DNA from: Flexicrinis sp001567485
GTDB taxonomy: Bacteria > Chloroflexota > Anaerolineae > Aggregatilineales > Phototrophicaceae
Assembly (NCBI GenBank): GCA_030263635.1
Contig: SZPI01000106.1
Coordinates: forward strand, 1 to 13,327
Length of the DNA stretch: 13,327 nucleotides
Direction of reading: 5' to 3'
The number at the start of each line of letters is the position of its first letter. Position 1 is the first letter of the stretch. The translations under genes were made by a program, and so were the position numbers. This document shows, piece by piece, positions 1 through 6,603 of this stretch. The notes under the pieces are model-generated. The model made no database searches, was not told the origin of the DNA, and saw nothing but the letters and a program-made list of their open reading frames with translations.

Positions 1-2112
1 GGATTCTGGTCGGTGGACGTTGCGCCGTCGCCGAAGTCCCACTGCCATGTGTCGATCTGGCCGGTCGAGAGGTCGGTGAACTGCACGTCGAGGTTGTTCA
101 CCGTGAATGTGAACGCGGACGTCGGCGCGTCGGGCAGCGGAGCCGTGACCGTAACGTCCTGTCCGCTGCGGTCGTTACCACCGGCATTCGTCACCGTAAG
201 GCGCACGCGGTAAGTACCTGCCGCGGCGAAGGTGTGCGTCGGGTTCTGTTCGTTCGAAGACGCCCCGTCACCGAATTCCCACGCCCACGAGAAGATACCT
301 TCGCCGGTCGACTGATCGGTGAGCGTCACCGTCAAATCTTGAACCGAGAAACTGAACGCAGAAACCGGCGGGGCAGGCGGAGGGGCCGTAACTGTCACGG
401 GCAGGCTGAAGCTGTCCGCTCCACCCGCGTTCGATACGATCAGCTCGACAGTGTATGTCCCTGCGGCGGCAAACGTATGCGACGGGCTAGATTCGGAAGA
501 AGTCTGTCCGTCCCCGAAATTCCACGACGTGGAGTCGATCTGGCCGGTCGACGTGTTCGTGAACTGTGCGGTGAGGTTATCGACCGTGACTTCGAAGCTC
601 GCTTCTGGCGCGGGCGGCAGCGGCTCGGAAACCGTCACGCTCTGTGTCGCTTCACTCTGTACACCATCTTGCGAGGTGACGACAAGGCGCACCTCATACG
701 TGCCCGCCTGACCATACGTGTGCGACGGATTCTGGTCGGTGCTGGAGCCACCGTCGCCAAACGACCAGTTCCACGATGCCAGATTGCCTGTAGAACGATC
801 TTGGAACGCGACGCCAAGCCCCGGCGGATCGGTGAGGTTGACCACTTCAAACGCCGCTTGCACACGATCCGTCACCGTGATCGTGCGCGTCGCGCTGCTC
901 GCTGGGCCACCGGGGCCGACCACGGTCAGGATAACCGTGTAGGTGCCGTTTTCCTCGTAGGTGTGGAATACGATCGGCTCGTTGGTCGCCAGCGACTCGC
1001 CATCGCCGAAGTCCCAGTTGGACTGGATGTCGTCGCCTGACGACAGGTTGTTGAACTGAACATCCAGCGGGGCAGAGCCTTCTTCCGGCGACACGTTGAA
1101 GTCAGCACTAGGCGGCGCCAGCGGACGGGTCACGCTGATGTCGGCTTCAGCGGTGTCGGACAGTCCATCCGGGCCAAGCGCCGTGAGCCGTACCCGGTAC
1201 GTTCCGGGGCTGGTGTAGGTATGCGTTGGAGCCTCGGCCTGATCGATCGGCGTCCCGTCACCAAAGTCCCACCGGTAGCCGGACACATCGCCGCTCGTGA
1301 AGTTCTGGAACGTCACGATAAGCGGTGCATCGCCCGATGTCGGGTTGGCGGTAAAACGCGCCTCAGGAGCCTGCGGCGCACGCGTAACCGTGACCGTGCC
1401 CGTGAGACTCGCCGTGCCGCCCGGACCATTGACGGTCAGGCGCACCGTGTACACACCCGGATTCACGAACTGATGAATCGGGTTTTGATCCGTGCTGGTC
1501 GTGCCGTCACCGAATTCCCAGAGCCGCGATGTGATTTGGCCCTGCGACGTGTCGGTGTATTGGATCGACAGCGGCGCGATACCGCCGGTGTTGGTCGGCG
1601 TGAAGTTCGCCTGTGGCGGCGGCACCTGCGGATTCGAGACGGTCACGACACTGTGAGCGCGGCCCGTCCCACCCGGCCCGCGTACACGCAGCGAGATATT
1701 GTACGTGCCTTCTGTCGTGAATACCTTACGTGGGCTGCGCTCGTTGGACGTGGTGCCATCACCGAAGTCCCAACGCCAGCTATCAATCGTGCCGGTGGAT
1801 CGATCCGTGAACTGCACGGTAAGCGGTGAAGGCCCGCTGACCGCACTCTGTTCGTACATCGCGACCGGCGGATTGGTGTTGACGGTGATGATCTGCGATA
1901 CGTTCGACTGCCCACCCGGGCCAACCACGGTCAGCTTCACTTCATACTCGCCAGCCGCGCGGAACACATGCACCGGGCTGATCTCGGCGCTGCTGCTGCC
2001 ATCGCCGAACGACCAGTTGTAACCGGAGATTTGCCCGGTTGAGCGATTGGTGAACCGGACAACCAGCGGCGCCTCGCCGGAGGTGCGATCTTGCGTAAAG
2101 GCGGCAATCGGG
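1..2112 (-). repeat. Array of nine PKD-encoding repeats, period 240-255 nt
   Basis: The FGDG codons fall at 1998-2009, 1755-1766, 1503-1514, 1254-1265, 999-1010, 750-761, 507-518, 264-275 and 24-35. Spacings are 243, 252, 249, 255, 249, 243, 243 and 240 nt, all multiples of three. The repeats are diverged at the DNA level. The last three (left-most) share blocks such as HTFAAAGTY and STGQID, so they probably duplicated most recently. The array runs off the left edge, so nine is a minimum count. Confidence 0.88.
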
Positions 2113-2726
2113 CGGGGAATCGACGGGGTATAGGTCGGCACCGGGGTCGGAATCGCATTCTGCACTCGGATGTTGTTCACGACCGTCTGCGGATTGCTGC
2201 CGTCGCGCAGGTAAACCCGCAGCCGAAGCTGGTAACTGCCGTCCGGGATTGTGTTCGTCGACCAAATGCCGAGAACACCGTTGAGCACCGGGAATTGGCG
2301 CGGGCCGCCAATGGCGTACCAAAGATTGCCGGGGTTCGGATCCGGGCCATATTCCAGTTGATACTGCAAGAAATTCGGGTGGATGGCCGACCCGAGCACC
2401 TGCACATTGCTGGTCACCACGTTGCCGGGGATTGGCGACAGGAGTACGATGCTTATCGTCGACGGTGTTGCTGTCGGTATCACAGAAATCGCCGTCGGTG
2501 GAATGATCGCAATTGAAGTCGGCGGCCCAACCTGTGTAAGCACGGGCAGCGTCGTGACACTTACGGACGTCGGTACACTGCTCGTGACCTGCGCCGATAG
2601 GGTAGGGGTAGAGGTTGGTACGGGAGTGAGTTGAGTCTCTTCCGGGCCGCCCGTTAAGTTACATGCCGCTGCCACTACGGCAAGCGCGGTCAACACGATC
2701 AACACTAGAACTCTTCGAGTGACCAT
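1..2726 (-). CDS. PKD-repeat surface lipoprotein (C-terminus beyond the left edge)
   Basis: The minus-strand frame is open from an ATG at 2726-2724 to the window edge (908 codons, no stop). The N-terminus reads MVTRRVLVLIVLTALAVVAAAC, a lipoprotein signal peptide with Cys22 as the likely lipidated residue. A Thr/Pro/Ser-rich stalk follows, then an Ig-like module of about 100 residues (with IPDGSYQLRLRVYLRDGS), a Pro-Thr linker, and nine PKD domains marked by W-x-[DSEN]-FGDG and a later H-x-[YF]...G-x-Y. PKD domains are extracellular beta-sandwich modules common in surface and adhesion proteins and in secreted enzymes, so an exposed structural or binding role is likely. No catalytic domain is visible; one could lie in the missing C-terminus. 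An AGAGGA Shine-Dalgarno (2734-2739) sits 7 nt before the ATG and supports this start. The gene is divergent from the kinase gene at 2924. Confidence 0.9.
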   Translation of the reverse strand, partial: MVTRRVLVLIVLTALAVVAAACNLTGGPEETQLTPVPTSTPTLSAQVTSSVPTSVSVTTLPVLTQVGPPTSIAIIPPTAISVIPTATPSTISIVLLSPIPGNVVTSNVQVLGSAIHPNFLQYQLEYGPDPNPGNLWYAIGGPRQFPVLNGVLGIWSTNTIPDGSYQLRLRVYLRDGSNPQTVVNNIRVQNAIPTPVPTYTPSIPRPIAAFTQDRTSGEAPLVVRFTNRSTGQISGYNWSFGDGSSSAEISPVHVFRAAGEYEVKLTVVGPGGQSNVSQIITVNTNPPVAMYEQSAVSGPSPLTVQFTDRSTGTIDSWRWDFGDGTTSNERSPRKVFTTEGTYNISLRVRGPGGTGRAHSVVTVSNPQVPPPQANFTPTNTGGIAPLSIQYTDTSQGQITSRLWEFGDGTTSTDQNPIHQFVNPGVYTVRLTVNGPGGTASLTGTVTVTRAPQAPEARFTANPTSGDAPLIVTFQNFTSGDVSGYRWDFGDGTPIDQAEAPTHTYTSPGTYRVRLTALGPDGLSDTAEADISVTRPLAPPSADFNVSPEEGSAPLDVQFNNLSSGDDIQSNWDFGDGESLATNEPIVFHTYEENGTYTVILTVVGPGGPASSATRTITVTDRVQAAFEVVNLTDPPGLGVAFQDRSTGNLASWNWSFGDGGSSTDQNPSHTYGQAGTYEVRLVVTSQDGVQSEATQSVTVSEPLPPAPEASFEVTVDNLTAQFTNTSTGQIDSTSWNFGDGQTSSESSPSHTFAAAGTYTVELIVSNAGGADSFSLPVTVTAPPPAPPVSAFSFSVQDLTVTLTDQSTGEGIFSWAWEFGDGASSNEQNPTHTFAAAGTYRVRLTVTNAGGNDRSGQDVTVTAPLPDAPTSAFTFTVNNLDVQFTDLSTGQIDTWQWDFGDGATSTDQN

Positions 2727-2923
2727 AAGTGTGTCCTCTCAAGGCGGATTCGTAGACTACCCATAGTAATATGATAACGCACGCCAAGCGAACGACACGA
2801 CAGCGGGCTGACGGTTGACCTATGATTGATCTTCAATTGGGCGGCTTTGGCGGTTTTGACCACAGCCTATTATCATTGATGGACAGACTCATCGCGCCGG
2901 CAATCACAGTGGGCTAATTCGCA
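2727..2923. other. Divergent intergenic region (197 nt)
   Basis: This spacer separates the minus-strand PKD lipoprotein gene from the plus-strand kinase gene and must hold promoters for both. It is more AT-rich than the coding DNA, with AT-rich patches at about 2761-2778 and 2821-2880. On the plus strand TATTAT at 2868-2873 is a possible -10, with TTGGCG at 2847-2852 as a weak -35 (15-nt spacer). On the minus strand I found no convincing -35/-10 pair. I see no ORF, hairpin terminator or RNA gene here. Confidence 0.5.
2734..2739 (-). promoter_or_regulatory. Shine-Dalgarno of the PKD lipoprotein gene
   Basis: AGAGGA on the minus strand, 7 nt before the ATG at 2726-2724. It fixes the start that gives a complete lipoprotein signal peptide. 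Confidence 0.7.
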
Positions 2924-5854
2924 GTGTCGACCGTTCGAAACTTAGCACGAGGGTTGCTCGTTTTACTCACGATACTCGCCACAGTCGTTTGCGTAAGCAT
3001 CGTGAGTTCTGCGCGTCTGAGTGAACCAAACGACGTGCAGCGCACGATCCTGTACGGCGTTCTCATCCTGTTCGCGTATGCGATCCCGGTTCAACTACAG
3101 TCGCTCCGGCTGAGCGTCGGTCATGTGTTCGTGCTCGTTGGGTTGCTCAGTGCGAGCGGTAGCGGCGTCGACTCAATGATGATCGCTGCCGCCATCTCCA
3201 CCTTGATCGGCACTGCCGTTCACTTGACGCTCATGCAGCGGCGCGATACGAGCGCATTGCGAGATTGGCCCAAGTTGGCAGCGCCCACCGTGGGCGTTAT
3301 CTTGAGCGCCTACTGTTTTGTCACACTCTTCCGGCAGGTCGCGGGGATTGAACTGACGGCGCCGATCAGCACGGTCTCGGCTGAGCACTTCGGTGCCCTG
3401 ATCCTCTCTAGTCTCGTCTTTCTGGTCGTCTACTCCGGCGCGTACCTACTGCTCAGACTGGATGCGCTGCGCTCAGATGAGTCGCTGATCCGCGAACTGC
3501 CGCCGATCGTGGTCGTGCTGGCGCTTCCCCTTCCGTTAGCAATCCTTGGGGGCGAGATCGCAACACAGCTGGGAACCATCGCCGAACTCGTATTTGCGTA
3601 CGGCGCGATGCTCATCGTGATCGCGCTCAGCGGGCTTGGCCGAGCGGAACAGAAGCTGCGCGATGATCTCAAGGTTCAGCAGTCGCTGGCCGTGCAGAAT
3701 ACGATGCTGGTGGCCGATCAGGATTCGCAGATCAACCAGATGTCGCTGCTCAACGAGGTCGTCGCGACGCTCAGCGGGACGCTGTCTCCGGACACGCTCG
3801 TCGATCACATTATTTCATGCGCTTCCGTGCTGACCGGCGCGGCGGGCTATGCCGTGTATCTGAACTGGAACGACCAGTATCTATTGGCGCGGGCGGTCGG
3901 CCTTGCCGATGTTGAGTTTGCAGCGATCCCCGTGCCCTTGGTGTCACTTCAGCCAGACGAGGCCGATCGTTTCGACGCACGTCCATTGATCGTCTCGGAC
4001 ATCGCCAAAGACCCGCGCGCTGAGATGCTTCGGAATGCCGGGATTCATCGCAAGCAGCGATCCGTGATCGAGTTCCCGCTGGTGGCAGGCGGCGCCGTTC
4101 TCGGTGTACTCGCGCTGTATTTCACACACTCCATCGATCCTAACGACCGCCGGCTTGAAGTCCTCCGTGCATTCACGACGCAGGCGGCGCAGTCACTGTA
4201 CAACGCCCGGCAGTATGTCGAGGCCAACGAAGCGTTCCAGCGCAACGCAGAGCGCCTGATGACACTGGCGGTCTTGAGCCGGTCGCTGTCATCCTCGGTA
4301 GACGTCGGGAGCATGTGCGAGCAGGTGCTCGACGAGGTGCTATCGGTGACGGATGCCGAGACCGGTTTGCTTGTACTGCTGGACGACATTGCTTCGACGC
4401 CGCAGATCGGCGCAGCACGCGGCATCGAGGACGCACAAACCCAGTTTGCAAGCGTCATCGCGGCGCTGCGGCAGATCGACCCGGCCAGCGGCGCGTTCGT
4501 CATCCGGCGGGATATGCACACCGTCGGTATGCCGCCGTTTCTCACCGAGGACTCCAATGCGCTGTTGATCGTACCGATGGTGCAAGCGAGCTTCTTGTTT
4601 GGCGTGATCTGGCTTGAACACAGTTCGCCAAGCGGGTTCGGCGCGGAGGATATCCGGTTTGTCGAGCAGATAAGCAACCAAGCTGTGATCGCGCTTGAGA
4701 ACGGCCGCATGTTCCAGCGACGGGAAGCGGATCGCGAACGGCTCGTCCGCCTGCTGGACACCATGGTCGAAGGCATCATGATGATCGACCGTCAAGGGGA
4801 CGTTGTACTGGCTAACCCACGGATGTCGATGGTCGGGCTGGTGTCCGAGGATCTGCTCCATACGAATTTCCTTGAGCTTCTTGAAGTTGAAGGTTTGATG
4901 TTCGCCGAGCGTGTCGGTTTCACATCGCGCGAGGAAGCGGTCGCCTTTGTGCTGCACATGGACTCGTATACAGAACAGCACGAGGCCACAACGTACAATG
5001 TCGCACTGCCCAATGGTTCCCAGCGCGCCGTAGAACGCCGAATCGTTCCGGTGAGCAGTTCGGACAGGGCATCGCTCGGCTTAATGCTGGTGTTCTACGA
5101 CCGAACCGCGCAGCAGGAGCTTGAGCGGTCACGGGAAGAACTCACCAACATGATCATCCACGACCTGAGAAGTCCGCTGACTGCTGTAACCACCAGTCAG
5201 CGTCTGCTCAATGAGATGATCCCGAAGGAGAGTCCATACTGGTCAGTCGTGGAGTCCGCGACCGGGATAAGCCGCAGGGCAGTCAAGAAGATTCTCAACA
5301 GGGTGGATTCGCTGCTCGATATCGCGAAGATGCAAAGCGGCGGCATGCTCGTAGAACGCAGGAGCACGGACTTTGGAGAAATTGCGCGCTCGGTGATCGA
5401 AGAGCTTGCGCCGCTGGCAAAAGAGCTTGACATCGAGGTTGCGCTAATCGGCGACGGAGACATTCCCAATATCGACGTCGACTCCGACAAGATTGAACGT
5501 GTGATGCTCAACTTCATCGACAACGCGCTCAAATACAGCTCGAAACACTCTCAGGTTTCGATTCACTGCTTCCCTCACGCGGAGGCTGATGGGTTCATCC
5601 GCATTGAGGTGCGCGATCAGGGGCCTGGCATTCCTGAAAACTACAAGTCACGCCTGTTCGACGGTTTTGTGCAGGTGGAGGGCCGCCGGAGCGCACGGGG
5701 AGGCGTCGGTCTCGGTTTAACGTTCGCCAAATTGACGATCGAGGCGCACGGAGGGCGTGTATGGATTGAGGATAATCCGGGTGGGGGCAGCATCTTTGCG
5801 TTTACCTTGCCGACGGCATCCACGCCACAACACACAGCGGTTTCCGAACAATGA
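2924..5854 (+). CDS. Membrane sensor histidine kinase (8 TM, GAF-GAF-PAS-HisKA-HATPase)
   Basis: This 976-residue protein is a two-component sensor that should autophosphorylate on a His and pass the phosphate to a response regulator, very likely the one at 5901. About eight hydrophobic segments occur between residues 9 and 236, followed by a linker likely to be coiled coil (about 238-275), GAF1 (about 275-425), a second more degenerate GAF (about 444-600), PAS (about 605-735), HisKA (about 735-810) and HATPase_c (about 855-965). The H box is HDLRSPLT with His746, the N box NFIDNALKYS (Asn863-Asn867), the G1 box DQGPGIP (898-904) and the G2 box GGVGLGL (926-932), so the kinase looks catalytically intact. 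The start is GTG; an in-frame TAA at 2915-2917 rules out a longer form, and no good Shine-Dalgarno is visible. The signal sensed is unknown. The membrane region matches no named sensor domain I can assign. Confidence 0.93.
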   Translation: MSTVRNLARGLLVLLTILATVVCVSIVSSARLSEPNDVQRTILYGVLILFAYAIPVQLQSLRLSVGHVFVLVGLLSASGSGVDSMMIAAAISTLIGTAVHLTLMQRRDTSALRDWPKLAAPTVGVILSAYCFVTLFRQVAGIELTAPISTVSAEHFGALILSSLVFLVVYSGAYLLLRLDALRSDESLIRELPPIVVVLALPLPLAILGGEIATQLGTIAELVFAYGAMLIVIALSGLGRAEQKLRDDLKVQQSLAVQNTMLVADQDSQINQMSLLNEVVATLSGTLSPDTLVDHIISCASVLTGAAGYAVYLNWNDQYLLARAVGLADVEFAAIPVPLVSLQPDEADRFDARPLIVSDIAKDPRAEMLRNAGIHRKQRSVIEFPLVAGGAVLGVLALYFTHSIDPNDRRLEVLRAFTTQAAQSLYNARQYVEANEAFQRNAERLMTLAVLSRSLSSSVDVGSMCEQVLDEVLSVTDAETGLLVLLDDIASTPQIGAARGIEDAQTQFASVIAALRQIDPASGAFVIRRDMHTVGMPPFLTEDSNALLIVPMVQASFLFGVIWLEHSSPSGFGAEDIRFVEQISNQAVIALENGRMFQRREADRERLVRLLDTMVEGIMMIDRQGDVVLANPRMSMVGLVSEDLLHTNFLELLEVEGLMFAERVGFTSREEAVAFVLHMDSYTEQHEATTYNVALPNGSQRAVERRIVPVSSSDRASLGLMLVFYDRTAQQELERSREELTNMIIHDLRSPLTAVTTSQRLLNEMIPKESPYWSVVESATGISRRAVKKILNRVDSLLDIAKMQSGGMLVERRSTDFGEIARSVIEELAPLAKELDIEVALIGDGDIPNIDVDSDKIERVMLNFIDNALKYSSKHSQVSIHCFPHAEADGFIRIEVRDQGPGIPENYKSRLFDGFVQVEGRRSARGGVGLGLTFAKLTIEAHGGRVWIEDNPGGGSIFAFTLPTASTPQHTAVSEQ

Positions 5855-5889
5855 TATGGTTGTCATGACACTGCAGATCGAAGCCAGAT

Positions 5890-5894
5890 AGGTG
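5890..5894 (+). promoter_or_regulatory. Shine-Dalgarno that selects the regulator start
   Basis: AGGTG lies 6 nt before the ATG at 5901. An upstream in-frame GTG at 5892 overlaps this site and has no Shine-Dalgarno of its own, so the ATG is the better start. Confidence 0.65.
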
Positions 5895-5900
5895 CGACTG

Positions 5901-6584
5901 ATGAAAGTCTTAATCGTTGACGACGAAATGGTGATTGGCGAAGCGCTTTCGACCCGACTGCGGAACGATCACTTTGAAGTCCAGACACGATATAACGGTC
6001 AGGACGCGTTGAAGACCTATGAACTTTGGGGGCCTGATCTCGTCGTGCTTGATATCGTGATGCCCGGCGAACTTAGCGGCCTCGACGTCTGCCGGCGTAT
6101 TCGTGACTCATCCGATGTGCCGATCATGCTGATGTCTGCACAGGCGATCACCGAGGAAGACATTGTCGAGGGGCTGCAGGCCGGCGCCGACGAGTATTTG
6201 GTCAAGCCGGTGCGGCTGAACGAGTTCTCGGCCCGTATTCAAGCCCTTCTCCGACGCGCATCGCCGGTGTCGGCCGATTACGACGATGGTTACTTGAGCG
6301 TCGATCCGCAGCGGCGGCACGTGCGGGTGCAGGGGAGGCGTGTCCACCTGACGCCAACCGAGTTCAAGCTCTTGATCGTCCTGCTTGAGAACGCAGGCCG
6401 CGTGGTTCATCAGCGTGATCTGCTCGAACAGGTTTGGGGGCATGAATACATCGACGACAAGTATTACCCGCGCGTATACATCAGCCAGCTGCGCCGCAAG
6501 ATCGAACCAGACGCCGGAAGCCCGCGTTATATCCTGACCGAGCACCGCATCGGTTATCGGTTTGAGAAACATCTGCCAAAGTGA
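5901..6584 (+). CDS. OmpR/PhoB-family response regulator
   Basis: The 227-residue product is a DNA-binding transcription regulator switched by phosphorylation. The receiver domain (residues 1-118) begins MKVLIVDDE, with the acidic pair Asp7/Asp8, phospho-acceptor Asp51 in VVLDIVMPG, Ser79 at the Thr/Ser switch position and the conserved Lys102-Pro103. The C-terminal winged-helix domain (about 130-225) has the typical LTPTEFKLL and the RVYISQLRRKIEPD recognition-helix region, ending in GYRFE. Length is normal for the family. The stretch PGELSGLDVC seems one residue longer than the common PGMSGLEVC loop, probably a harmless insertion. The gene lies 46 nt after the first kinase stop and 19 nt before the second kinase start, all on one strand, so the three genes are probably cotranscribed and the kinases are the obvious phospho-donors. 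Its target promoters are unknown. Confidence 0.95.
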   Translation: MKVLIVDDEMVIGEALSTRLRNDHFEVQTRYNGQDALKTYELWGPDLVVLDIVMPGELSGLDVCRRIRDSSDVPIMLMSAQAITEEDIVEGLQAGADEYLVKPVRLNEFSARIQALLRRASPVSADYDDGYLSVDPQRRHVRVQGRRVHLTPTEFKLLIVLLENAGRVVHQRDLLEQVWGHEYIDDKYYPRVYISQLRRKIEPDAGSPRYILTEHRIGYRFEKHLPK

Positions 6585-6603
6585 CGGTACGGCAGTTTAG
6601 CGG

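Noticed and set aside
234..1040. 268-codon plus-strand open frame rich in Arg
   Set aside because: It is the antisense shadow of the PKD repeats; the Arg richness comes from the reverse reading of conserved repeat codons, and no start signal or family is recognisable.
1..2112. CRISPR-like or minisatellite array
   Set aside because: The regular 240-255-nt period is explained by PKD-domain coding repeats with codon-level divergence; there are no short identical repeats with unique spacers.
2815..2861. Two TTGACC hexamers upstream of the first kinase as -35 elements
   Set aside because: Neither has a reasonable -10 at 15-19 nt, so they are not called as promoters.
4045..4779. 244-codon minus-strand open frame inside the first kinase gene
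   Set aside because: It lies wholly within an intact GAF/PAS coding region with clear motifs, has Ser/Arg-rich composition typical of an antisense frame, and lacks a Shine-Dalgarno.
4340..4981. 213-codon minus-strand open frame inside the first kinase gene
   Set aside because: Same kinase region in another antisense frame; no domain or start signal.
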